Assembly: GCA_036280295.1 (NCBI GenBank)
Contig: DASURA010000274.1
Location: 1-33,154, forward strand
Direction: 5' to 3'
Source: AWTP1-13 sp036280295
GTDB taxonomy: Bacteria; Pseudomonadota; Alphaproteobacteria; Rhizobiales; Hyphomicrobiaceae
DNA length: 33,154 nt
Within the stretch, counting starts at the first letter, position 1. Each line of letters starts with the position of its first letter. The notes under the pieces were generated by a model. It worked only from the letters and a program-made list of their open reading frames with translations, was not told where the DNA came from and did not search any database. Of the stretch, positions 16,717 to 24,428 are shown piece by piece. Both the position numbers and the translations under genes were made by a program.

Positions 16717-18630
16717 TCACACCATCACCTGCGTGCCCACCTCCACCACGCGGTCGCTGGGGATGCGGAAATACTCGGTGGCGTCCTCGGCGCGGCCGGC
16801 AAGCCAGATGAACAGCCGCTCCTGCCAGGCCGGCATCTCCGACTTGACCGCGGGCTTGAGGGAGCGCCGCGACAGGAAGAAGGAGGTGGAGGCGATATCA
16901 ATGTTGAGATCCTTGCGCCGGCAGTGCTCGATGATCTTGGGCACGCTTGGCGTCTCCATGAAGCCGTAGTGGGCAATTACGCGGATGAAGGTGTCGGCGA
17001 CTCGATCGATCTCGATGCGCTCATGGCGCTGCACCCGCGGCACATCCTCGGTCTTGATGGTCAAGATGACGTTGCGCTCGTGCAACACCCGATTGTGCTT
17101 GAGATTATGCATCAGCGAGGTTGGAGCGGAGTTGGGATCGCCGGTCAGAAACACCGCCGTCCCCGGCACGCGGTGCGGCGGCTTGGCATCGAGCTTGCGC
17201 ACCAGCCAGTCGAGTTCCGCCTCGCTCTTGCGGGTGGCCCGGGTAAGGCTTCTGGTGCCGCGAACCCAAGACCACATGGCAACGGCGATCATCGCGGCAA
17301 TGGTGAGCGGCAGCCAGCCGCCTTCGGGGATCTTGAGCAGATTGGCGCCCAGGAATGCCTGCTCGATCAGGAGCAGCGGCACCATGAGCGCGGCCGCCTT
17401 CCACAGCGGCCAGCTCCATTTGCGCCAGATCAGGAAGAACGCCATCAGGCTGTCGATCACCATGGTAGCGCTGACCGAGAGGCCGTAGGCAGCGGCAAGG
17501 TCGCTCGATTCGCGGAAGCTGAGCGTCACGACAATGACGCCTATCAGCAGCATCTGGTTGATGCGCGGCAGGTAGATCTGCCCGGCCATGCTTTCCGACG
17601 TATGGAGAATGCGCAGGCGCGGAATCAGCCCGAGCTGGATGGCTTGGCGCGTGAATGAGAAAGCGCCGGTGATCACCGCCTGGCTGGCGATCACGGTCGC
17701 CACGGTTGCCAGCAGGAGCATGGGGATCAGCGCCCAGCCGGGGTAGAGGCGGTAGAAGGGGTTTGCGATCGCATCGGGGTGCGCGAGCACCAGTGCCCCC
17801 TGGCCAAAATAATTGAGCAGCAGCGCGGGCAGCACCACTCCCAGCCAAGCCACCTGGATCGGCTTGCGGCCGAAATGACCAAGATCGGCGTAGAGGGCCT
17901 CAGCGCCGGTGGCGCACAGGAACACCAGCCCCATGATGACGAGCCCGGTCTTGCCATGCGTCAGGATGAATTTGACCGCGAGCCATGGATTAAGCGCGAG
18001 GAAGACACGGGGGGCGTCGATCAGGTGGATCAGCCCACCCATGGCGAGAGCGATGAGCCAGACCAGCATGATGGGTCCGAACAGCTGCGCCACTTTGGCT
18101 GTGCCGCGCGATTGGACGGCGAACAGGGCCAGCAATATCGCCAGAGTCACCGGCAGCACCAGGTAGCGCATCTGCGGCGCCACCTCGTTGAGACCTTCCA
18201 TCGCCGACAGCACAGAGATGGCGGGGGTGATCACCGCGTCGCCGTAGAAGAACGCCGCCCCGGCAACGCCAAGCGCGAGAATCAGCGGTGCGGTCCGCTT
18301 CGCCACGGACTGACCGAGCGCCATCAGCGCAAAGGTGCCGCCCTCGCCCTTGTTGTCCGCGTTGAGCAGGACCAGCACATACTTGAGCGTGACGATCAGC
18401 AGCAGCGTCCAGGTCATCAGCGACAGGATGCCGAGCACGGCCTCCTCGCCGGTGGCACCATGGTCGGTCGCCGCCTTGACGGCCTCCTTCAGGGCATAGA
18501 GGGGGGAGGTTCCGATGTCGCCGAAGACGACGCCGATGGACGCCAGCGCCAGCGCCCACAGCCGCTTGTCATGGGGGCCACCATGTCCGGATGAGTCGGC
18601 ACCGGACGCCGCGGCCGTTAGGTGAGCCAT
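16717..18630 (-). CDS. kup: Kup-family potassium uptake transporter
   Basis: A 637-residue low-affinity potassium/proton symporter of the inner membrane. It starts with a short polar segment, then the family signature ASIGVVFGDIGTSPLYALKE (residues 30-49). About 12 helices follow, including FFYGDAVITPAISVL, GAEALYADLGHFG and LNYFGQGALVL, all typical of Kup. A cytoplasmic C-terminal domain of about 180 residues (from roughly 455) completes it. The frame is open to 18876, but the first 82 residues are Arg/Pro/Cys-rich and unrelated; ATG 18628-18630 gives the normal length. It is preceded by a VapC-like remnant on the same strand. Confidence 0.95.
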   Translation of the reverse strand: MAHLTAAASGADSSGHGGPHDKRLWALALASIGVVFGDIGTSPLYALKEAVKAATDHGATGEEAVLGILSLMTWTLLLIVTLKYVLVLLNADNKGEGGTFALMALGQSVAKRTAPLILALGVAGAAFFYGDAVITPAISVLSAMEGLNEVAPQMRYLVLPVTLAILLALFAVQSRGTAKVAQLFGPIMLVWLIALAMGGLIHLIDAPRVFLALNPWLAVKFILTHGKTGLVIMGLVFLCATGAEALYADLGHFGRKPIQVAWLGVVLPALLLNYFGQGALVLAHPDAIANPFYRLYPGWALIPMLLLATVATVIASQAVITGAFSFTRQAIQLGLIPRLRILHTSESMAGQIYLPRINQMLLIGVIVVTLSFRESSDLAAAYGLSVSATMVIDSLMAFFLIWRKWSWPLWKAAALMVPLLLIEQAFLGANLLKIPEGGWLPLTIAAMIAVAMWSWVRGTRSLTRATRKSEAELDWLVRKLDAKPPHRVPGTAVFLTGDPNSAPTSLMHNLKHNRVLHERNVILTIKTEDVPRVQRHERIEIDRVADTFIRVIAHYGFMETPSVPKIIEHCRRKDLNIDIASTSFFLSRRSLKPAVKSEMPAWQERLFIWLAGRAEDATEYFRIPSDRVVEVGTQVMV

Positions 18631-18841
18631 GAGCGCTAGCTCTCGAACTGCTGCAAGGCGCGGGACCGCGCGGGCGGAATTTGGCCGAGGCTTATACACC
18701 TGCCCTTCCTCGCAAGGAAGCCAATCGCGGCAACGCCATGGGGGCTGCGCTGCCGCCCGAATTCCTCGCGTGTTCCCAGCGCGATGATGCGATCGTCGCG
18801 GTCCCGCTGCCTGGCAATCACCGCTATGGCATCCGAAAGCC

Positions 18842-18934
18842 TCAAGGGGTCGGCACACGAACACCGGCCGGGGCAAAATCGGCCACGTTTCGGGTCACAG
18901 CCACAAATGTGCGGTGGCGGTGATCGGCCGCCAT
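18842..18934 (-). pseudogene. Remnant of a VapC-type PIN-domain toxin (C-terminal end)
   Basis: The minus-strand frame ending at TGA 18842-18844 reads DHRHRTFVAVTRNVADFAPAG followed by VRVPTP. The block TRNVADF and the following Gly-Val are the hallmark C-terminal end of PIN-domain VapC/FitB toxins, which carry the last acidic residue of the nuclease site. The rest of the toxin, with the other acidic residues, is not found upstream, and no antitoxin gene is present. It is best read as a decayed toxin-antitoxin locus. The match is short, so confidence is limited. Confidence 0.45.
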
Positions 18935-18980
18935 GGAGCAGGCAAAAGCTGCCACTGCACGTTCGCAAGATTGCGCCCGA

Positions 18981-19012
18981 TCAAGCTCGCCTCCCTCCAG
19001 TTGCGAGCTTGA
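18981..19012. repeat. 10-bp perfect inverted repeat between kup and the FAH-family gene
   Basis: TCAAGCTCGC (18981-18990) and GCGAGCTTGA (19003-19012) form a perfect stem with a 12-base loop. It lies about 125 bases upstream of ATG19137 and could be an operator, or the old end of the decayed toxin-antitoxin locus. The remaining DNA between 18631 and 19136 holds the VapC remnant and nothing else I can support. Confidence 0.5.
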
Positions 19013-19136
19013 ATCCCCATTTGCGGGCCACCGGGACTCCCCTAATGTCAACCGGACCTGACCCATAAGCCAACAAACTGGATCGTGCCGTGGCCCAGCC
19101 CCGCAGGGCTCGGACACCATCTTGCGGAGGCCTTCG

Positions 19137-20348
19137 ATGACCCGATCGCTGCTCGACGCCTATCTCCCCCCCGAGGACGGCTATGCCGGGACGTGGATCG
19201 GGCGGGTCTGGGTGCCGGGTGGCGTGGCAGGCCCGGCCGTCGTGGTGGTGCGCGAAGAGGGCGTCTTCGACGTGAGCCGGCATGCGGCCACCGTCTCGGC
19301 GCTGCTGGACCTTGACGATCCCGTCGCCTTCCTGCGCAGCCTGCCGGCAGACCGGCGTCTTGGCAGCGTCGAGGAGCTGCTGCGCAACTCCGATCCAACG
19401 GTGCGAGATGCCTCCAGGCCGTGGCTGCTGACACCCATCGACCTGCAGGCGATCAAGGCGGCCGGCGTAACGTTCGCCTCCAGCCTGCTGGAGCGAGTGG
19501 TGGAGGAGCAGGCTAAGGGCAACCCTGCCGTCGCCGACGAGGTGCGGGCGGCGCTGGTGGCGCAGATCGGGGTGGATCTGTCGAAGGTGAAGCCCGGCTC
19601 GGCCGAGGCCGAAACGCTGCGCGCGGCGCTCATGGAGCGCGGGCTGTGGTCGCAGTACCTGGAAGTGGGGATCGGGCCGGATGCGGAGGTGTTCACCAAG
19701 GCGCAGCCTGGATCAGCCGTAGGCTATGGCGAGACCATCGGGCTGCATCCCAAGTCGCACTGGAACAACCCGGAGCCGGAGATCGTGCTCGCCGTGTCGA
19801 GCACCGGCCGCATCGCCGGCGCCACGCTGGGCAACGACGTGAACCTGCGTGATTTCGAAGGCCGCAGCGCGCTGCTGCTGTCCAAGGCCAAGGACAACAA
19901 TGCCTCCACCGCCATCGGCCCGTTCCTGCGCCTGTTCGACGATACGTTCTCGCTCGACGACGTGCGGGCCACCGACATCGTCCTGCGCGTGGAGGGGCCC
20001 GACCAGTACACCGTGGAGGGCGTCAGCTCCATGAGCCAGATCAGCCGCGACCCGATAGAGCTTGTGGGCGAGACGCTCAACCGCTCGCACCAGTACCCGG
20101 ACGGCGTGGTGCTGTTCCTCGGCACCATGTTCGTGCCGACCAAGGAGCGCGAGGGTGGCGGTGGCGGCTTCACCCACAAGGAGGGCGACATTGTCATCAT
20201 CCGCGCCGCCAAGCTTGGGACACTCGTCAATCGCGTCGGCCGCAGCGATGCCACGCCGGAATGGACTTTCGGCGCCCGCGCCCTGATGGCCAACCTCGCT
20301 GCGCGCGGCCTGATCGAGGCCGCCGTGACGCCGACGCTGCGGCCGTGA
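19137..20348 (+). CDS. Fumarylacetoacetate hydrolase (FAH) family protein
   Basis: A 403-residue protein with the FAH fold in its second half. The metal-binding pair Glu213 and Glu215 lies in NNPEPEIVL, followed by GNDVNLRDFEGRS and LSKAKDNNASTAIGPF, which form the active-site strands of this superfamily. Members hydrolyse C-C bonds of acylpyruvates or dehydrate sugar acids such as 2-dehydro-3-deoxy-arabinonate. The length of about 400 residues and the divergent N-terminal half fit the sugar-acid dehydratase type better than true fumarylacetoacetase, but this is an inference. ATG19137 has GGAGG six bases upstream. No sugar-catabolic genes are adjacent. Confidence 0.88.
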   Translation: MTRSLLDAYLPPEDGYAGTWIGRVWVPGGVAGPAVVVVREEGVFDVSRHAATVSALLDLDDPVAFLRSLPADRRLGSVEELLRNSDPTVRDASRPWLLTPIDLQAIKAAGVTFASSLLERVVEEQAKGNPAVADEVRAALVAQIGVDLSKVKPGSAEAETLRAALMERGLWSQYLEVGIGPDAEVFTKAQPGSAVGYGETIGLHPKSHWNNPEPEIVLAVSSTGRIAGATLGNDVNLRDFEGRSALLLSKAKDNNASTAIGPFLRLFDDTFSLDDVRATDIVLRVEGPDQYTVEGVSSMSQISRDPIELVGETLNRSHQYPDGVVLFLGTMFVPTKEREGGGGGFTHKEGDIVIIRAAKLGTLVNRVGRSDATPEWTFGARALMANLAARGLIEAAVTPTLRP

Positions 20349-20358
20349 AATCAAGTCG

Positions 20359-20386
20359 GGCGGATTGGCGAAAGCACAATCCGGCC
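20359..20386. repeat. Short hairpin related to family A repeats
   Basis: CGGATTG (20361-20367) pairs perfectly with CAATCCG (20377-20383) around GCGAAAGCA, just after the stop of the FAH-family gene. It resembles the second hairpin of family A (GCGGATT/AATCCGC), but the flanking blocks are missing. Confidence 0.55.
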
Positions 20387-20513
20387 TGCACTGACATGTT
20401 GTGGACTGTGGATTGGGCCCGACGCGTCACTTGCCCTTGCCCGACGCTGGGGCGAGCCAAAGAGCATTGTGCCTGCTCGGCGTGATCGCACTGACCATCG
20501 CCGCCGGCGGGGA

Positions 20514-20903
20514 TTACCCGCGTCCGGAGACCGCAGCCATGATGCGTTTCTCAGAGGCTTCGATCATCTCGGCAATGACACGCGGCAGTGCATCGACCGA
20601 TGCGCTGTTCTTATCGAGCTTGGCCTCCAGCCGGTCGACCTGCTCTCCCAGCTGGTCGACCCGTTCCCCCAGTTGATCAACCCGTCCCCCCAATTGATCA
20701 ACCTGCTCCCCGAGCTGATCGACCCTGCTTCCGAGCTGGTCCACCTTGGTCTCCAGCCGATCCAGCCGCAATGTGTGCTCATCCTGGACGGCCTGCATGC
20801 GCGCGAGCTTGGTCACCACCCAACGCAGCGTCTCGGTGGTGTCGCCTTGGGCGCGGTCCAGCGCGGTCACGCGCTGGTCGAGGCCCTCAAGGGTCAATGC
20901 CAT
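20514..20903 (-). CDS. Coiled-coil protein with tandem heptads
   Basis: A 129-residue soluble protein that is almost wholly alpha-helical. Five heptads of the form VDQLGxx (VDQLGSR, VDQLGEQ, VDQLGGR, VDQLGER, VDQLGEQ) and a sixth, VDRLEAK, run in perfect register over about residues 54-95. Flanking helices (LDQRVTALDRAQG and VIAEMIEASEKRI) extend the coil. Val and Leu at a and d predict a parallel dimer or trimer. The DNA shows the matching 21-base tandem repeat at about 20620-20745, including AT-richer codons (GTTGATCAATTG) than the neighbours use. I cannot assign a function. The start at ATG 20901-20903 has a weak ribosome site. The number of heptads could vary between strains. Confidence 0.75.
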   Translation of the reverse strand: MALTLEGLDQRVTALDRAQGDTTETLRWVVTKLARMQAVQDEHTLRLDRLETKVDQLGSRVDQLGEQVDQLGGRVDQLGERVDQLGEQVDRLEAKLDKNSASVDALPRVIAEMIEASEKRIMAAVSGRG

Positions 20904-21201
20904 GGCACAACTGCAGCAGGGTGTTCCCCGCCCCCATCTGATGGACCTTTGGATAGCGCGTCTTCAGGCGCCGGGCCCACCGAACCTGTCTTTCTCCACT
21001 TTTTGCATGCGACAGACGCTATGTCAAGATATTGCGTGCGGCATCTGACGATATGTCCACGGTTCAGTGTGGCCAATGGCGGTTCGGCGGCTCTGTCGAC
21101 CGCGAACGGCGTCTGTCGGACTCGCTCCTGGGACTCACAAGGGCGCAGCATCGAGAAGCCCGGGGCTTGCCATCGCGGGGGAGTGGGCGCTAACGAGGGA
21201 C
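20904..21201. other. Intergenic stretch upstream of the coiled-coil and SDR genes
   Basis: This divergent region should hold both promoters. It contains an AT-richer part at 20990-21060 and repeated GACAGACGCTATGTC- and GACGATATGTC-like blocks, but no clear -35/-10 pair. No gene is supported. Confidence 0.4.
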
Positions 21202-21933
21202 ATGGAGACTGCACCCCCACGTCTCGCCGGGCGTCTCGCCCTTGTAACCGGAGCCTCGCGGGGCATCGGACGGGCGGTCGCGCTCGCCTATGCCAGGGAA
21301 GGCGCCCACGTCATCCTGGTGGCGCGCACCACCGGCGCCCTGGAGGAGGTGGACGACGAGATCCGTGCGCTTGGTGGCAGTGCCACCCTGCTGGGGCTTG
21401 ACTTGAAGCGGCACGACAAGATCGATGCCCTCGGGCCAACGCTCTACCAGCGCTGGCAGAAGCTCGACATCCTGGTGGGCAACGGCGGCATCCTGGGGCC
21501 GCTGTCGCCGCTGGGCCATATACCGGCCGAAGCGTGGGACGAGGCGATCGCCGTCAATCTCACCGCCAACTGGCGCCTGATCCGAACGCTCGACCCGCTG
21601 CTGCGGGCATCGGATGCCGGGCGCGCCATCTTTGTCTCCTCGGGCGCGGCTTCGCGGCCGCGGGCCTACTGGGGCCCCTATGCCGTCACCAAGGCCGGCC
21701 TTGAGGCTCTGGTGCGGACCTACGCGCACGAGCTGGCCAACACGAGCGTGCGGGCCAATCTCATCAATCCGGGCCCGACGCGGACCAGGATGCGTGCCCA
21801 GGCCTTCCCCGGCGAGGACCCGGCCACGGTCAAGCCGGTCGAGGAGGTGGTGCCGACATTCGTACGCCTGGCCGAGCCGACCTGCACCGACAACGGCCGG
21901 CTGTTCGATCTGCCGACGGGCGAGGTGCGGTAG
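21202..21933 (+). CDS. Short-chain dehydrogenase/reductase
   Basis: A 243-residue Rossmann-fold oxidoreductase. The cofactor motif TGASRGIG is at residues 16-23. The NNAG-type block appears as GNGG. The catalytic set is Ser147, Tyr160 and Lys164 (YAVTK), with normal spacing. Arg20 after the second Gly position suggests NADP preference, as is common in this group. The C-terminus ENGRLFD-type block (DNGRLFDLPTGEVR) is close to the usual end of this subfamily. ATG21202 starts at family similarity; GAGGG is very close to it. The substrate is unknown. A protein-like frame continues in the same register after the TAG stop. Confidence 0.9.
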   Translation: METAPPRLAGRLALVTGASRGIGRAVALAYAREGAHVILVARTTGALEEVDDEIRALGGSATLLGLDLKRHDKIDALGPTLYQRWQKLDILVGNGGILGPLSPLGHIPAEAWDEAIAVNLTANWRLIRTLDPLLRASDAGRAIFVSSGAASRPRAYWGPYAVTKAGLEALVRTYAHELANTSVRANLINPGPTRTRMRAQAFPGEDPATVKPVEEVVPTFVRLAEPTCTDNGRLFDLPTGEVR

Positions 21934-21969
21934 CTCCGCGCATCCTCGGCCGCATCGCGAGGCGGCAAC

Positions 21970-22155
21970 GATGTTGATCCCTGGATTGTACGCCAGCTCC
22001 ACGATGAGCTTGATGCCATCAAGGCTGCCGGCGAGGACGTGCCGCCCGATGCCTATGACGTGGCATGCGATCTTGGGCATCTCGTGGAGGAAGGCGTGTC
22101 GCCGCGCATCGTCGCCGAGCACGCCATTGAGCTGACGAGGCGCGGCTTCGTGTAA
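21970..22155 (+). pseudogene. Protein-like small reading frame without a normal start codon
   Basis: The frame reads DVDPWIVRQLHDELDAIKAA and continues through GEDVPPDAYDVACDLGHLV to ELTRRGFV, ending at TAA 22153-22155. Its codons have the high third-position GC and balanced composition of real genes here, and the sequence looks like a helical 60-residue protein. It is in frame with the SDR gene but separated from it by that gene's TAG. The only nearby ATG (21971), which has GAGG upstream, opens a different frame of poor composition. Either a one-base indel just after the ATG has broken a small gene, or the frame is reached by readthrough or a rare start. The family is not recognised. Confidence 0.45.
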
Positions 22156-22170
22156 GCGGCGGAGTCGCCG

Positions 22171-24066
22171 TCACCTCAAGCCGCGGACGCCGAGAGCGGC
22201 GTGCAGCCCCGTCAGGGTCGCCACCGCATCGCCGCCCGCGAAAATGAAGGCGTCGACGCCCGCCGTCTTGAGCGCCGCCTCCTGCTCCTTCGGCCGGCCG
22301 GCGAGGAGCAGCTGGGCGGCGCCGGCCTGCTTCAGGGCGCCGGCGCTGGCCTCGGCGAGCTCGGCATAGACGGCGTCGGCAGAGCAAAGGCATGCGATGC
22401 TTGCGCCGCTCGCCGCAAAGGCGGCGCCGGCATCGGCGGAGCTGTGGAGCGGATCGCTCACGATCGCCTCAATGCCGCCGGCTGCGAGGTAGTTGCGCAT
22501 CCAGGTGGCGCGCGCGCTATGCACGGCGAGATCGCCGAGGCAGGCGAGGAACACGCGCGGCGGCTTGCCGGTCTTGACCGTATAAGCATCGGCGGCGTCG
22601 CGCAGAGCCTCGAACGGGGCGGCCAGGCGCCGAGGTACAAGCGGCGTCACGCAGGCGCCGCCCTTGCCGTGCACCATCGGAGCAGCCGGCGGATACGGCT
22701 GTATCCTGACGCCGTCGTCGCCAAGGCGCGGGAAGGCGGAGACGCCCGTCAACTCGATCCGGCCGTGAGCGATGTTGCCGGCGCGGGCTTCGGCCACACG
22801 GGCGATCTCGCCCTGGATGAAGCCGGTCTCGAGCGCGCGCGCCATCCCGCCCTTCGCCTCGATCTGCTGGAAGATCGCCCAGGCCGCCTTGGCGAGGTCG
22901 TCTGTGAGCGTCTCGACGTACCAGGAGCCGTGCGCGGGGTCGATGACACGGGCGGCGGAGCTTTCCGCCTGCAGCACCAGTTGCGTATTGCGTGCAATGC
23001 GGCGGGCGAAGGCATCGGGCTTGCCGAGCGCCCAGGTGAATGGCAACACCGTGATCGCCTCGGCGCCACCGAAGGCGGCGCCGGCGCAGGCGGCGGTGGT
23101 GCGCAACAGGTTCACCCACGGATCGCGCCTGGCCATCATGCGCTCCGAGGTGGAGGCGGAGAGGTGGATGCCATCCGCGGCGCTGCCGGCGCCGCTGGCC
23201 TCGGCGATGCGGGCAATCAGCCGGCGGGCGGCGCGGAACTTGGCGATAGTAAGGAACAGGTCGGCATCGGCCGCCAGGGCAAGCGCGATCTTGCCAAACG
23301 CCATGCGCGGCCTGAGACCGGCGGTCTCGCAGGCGCGCAGGTAGGCAACCAGCGTTGCCAGCATCGCCGCCAATTCCTGTGCCTCGCTGGCGCCGGCCTC
23401 GTGGTAGGGTCGGCCGTCGGCCAGCAGGGCGGTAACATGCGACAGGGTCCGGCAGTCGGACGCCAGCTTGGCGGCGATCTCTGACGAGCGCTCGGCCGGG
23501 TAGTAGAGGCCGCCGGTCTCGGCGAGCACGCCCAGCGGATCGTAGTTGAAGGCGCCGCGCCACTCGTTCTCGTTTATGCCGCGCCCGCCGTCAGCCGAGC
23601 GCCAGAGCTCCATCAGGCTGCCGGCCGCATCCATGGTGTTCTCACGCGCGTCGAGCGCGACGGCGACGCCCTTGAGGTCGACCCCGCGGAGCGCGGTCGC
23701 CAGCGCCGCCTCTCCGTAGTTGAGGCCGGCCTGACCAGGGGCTTCAACCTGCAGCAGCACCGATGTCGCGCCACCAGCCAGGTCCTCCAGGATCGCCGCA
23801 TTGGCGGCCTCGGCATCGGGCTCCAGGTGGCGCTGGCGCACGTCCCAGCCACCAGGATACCAGCCGCTGTGGCCGACGGCGGCGCTGCCTCCGGGCAGGG
23901 TGTCTGCGCGCGTGTAGAGCGGCTGCAGGGCGATGCCCTCGGTGGGGCGGGAGACGAGGCGCTTGTCGAAATCGTCACCCTTGAGCACCTTGGCCACCAG
24001 TGTCAGCCACGCCTCTCGCGTTGCGGGCTCGAACTCGGCGGTTAGCGCTGTGTCAGGCTTCGACAT
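22171..24066 (-). CDS. mutA: Methylmalonyl-CoA mutase small (beta) subunit
   Basis: A 631-residue protein with the TIM-barrel domain of methylmalonyl-CoA mutases (for example AAVGHSGWYPGGWDVRQRH, INENEWRGAFNYDPLG and ARNTQLVLQAES). The flavodoxin-like C-terminal domain (PPRVFLACLGDLAVHSARATW) lacks the cobalamin-ligand motif DxHxxG. That combination is the non-catalytic small subunit; the active partner would be MutB, in the propionyl-CoA to succinyl-CoA route. The frame is open to 24144, but ATG 24064-24066 (MSKPDTALTAEF) gives the family start. mutB is not on either side, nor anywhere in the window, which is unusual for the two-subunit enzyme. A mobile-looking repeat sits directly upstream, in its promoter region. 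Confidence 0.9.
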   Translation of the reverse strand: MSKPDTALTAEFEPATREAWLTLVAKVLKGDDFDKRLVSRPTEGIALQPLYTRADTLPGGSAAVGHSGWYPGGWDVRQRHLEPDAEAANAAILEDLAGGATSVLLQVEAPGQAGLNYGEAALATALRGVDLKGVAVALDARENTMDAAGSLMELWRSADGGRGINENEWRGAFNYDPLGVLAETGGLYYPAERSSEIAAKLASDCRTLSHVTALLADGRPYHEAGASEAQELAAMLATLVAYLRACETAGLRPRMAFGKIALALAADADLFLTIAKFRAARRLIARIAEASGAGSAADGIHLSASTSERMMARRDPWVNLLRTTAACAGAAFGGAEAITVLPFTWALGKPDAFARRIARNTQLVLQAESSAARVIDPAHGSWYVETLTDDLAKAAWAIFQQIEAKGGMARALETGFIQGEIARVAEARAGNIAHGRIELTGVSAFPRLGDDGVRIQPYPPAAPMVHGKGGACVTPLVPRRLAAPFEALRDAADAYTVKTGKPPRVFLACLGDLAVHSARATWMRNYLAAGGIEAIVSDPLHSSADAGAAFAASGASIACLCSADAVYAELAEASAGALKQAGAAQLLLAGRPKEQEAALKTAGVDAFIFAGGDAVATLTGLHAALGVRGLR

Positions 24067-24082
24067 TGGCTCCAATCCCAAG

Positions 24083-24196
24083 ACGTGACGTTCTGGTGAA
24101 ACGGGGGTCAGACCCCTCGCCTTCACCTTTGCAATCCAACGCACCTCGCGCCGAGGGGTCTGACCCCGTCAACAGCCCCCCAATAACGTGACGTTC
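24083..24196. mobile_element. MITE-like inverted repeat flanked by 11-bp direct repeats
   Basis: A 16-bp perfect inverted repeat, GGGGTCAGACCCCTCG (24104-24119) and CGAGGGGTCTGACCCC (24152-24167), encloses 32 bases. Each arm is itself nearly palindromic (GGGGTC-A-GACCCC). The structure is bracketed by identical ACGTGACGTTC copies at 24083-24093 and 24186-24196, as expected for a target duplication or a duplicated regulatory box. No reading frame lies inside, so it would depend on a transposase elsewhere. It occupies the mutA upstream region. Confidence 0.55.
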
Positions 24197-24428
24197 GGCA
24201 CGAGACGTTGACCTGTTTCTAACGCAAATTGAACCTCCGCCAATGCCATTGATTCGCGGGCCGGCCCCGACACGTTATCCCCACGGTGCGCCTGCAACCG
24301 TGCATTGCCAATGGACGGGCGGCGTGCGATCAGGGGCTCGATTGTGCCGCCGACATTGAGTCGCAGGTTGGAAGATGCAGGATTGATTGAGGTGCGGGCG
24401 GCAGGCCCTGACAGCGAGCGCAAGAGCC
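24197..24428. other. Leader region of the HerA-like gene
   Basis: No gene is supported. TTGACC at 24208 has no convincing -10 partner. The open frame of the HerA-like gene reaches back to 24387, but the extra residues do not match the family. Confidence 0.35.

Noticed and set aside
16660..17658. 332-codon plus-strand frame
   Set aside because: Antisense to the 3' part of kup; His/Arg-rich composition without family features.
22201..23484. 427-codon plus-strand frame
   Set aside because: Antisense to mutA; low-complexity Gly/Ala/Arg composition.
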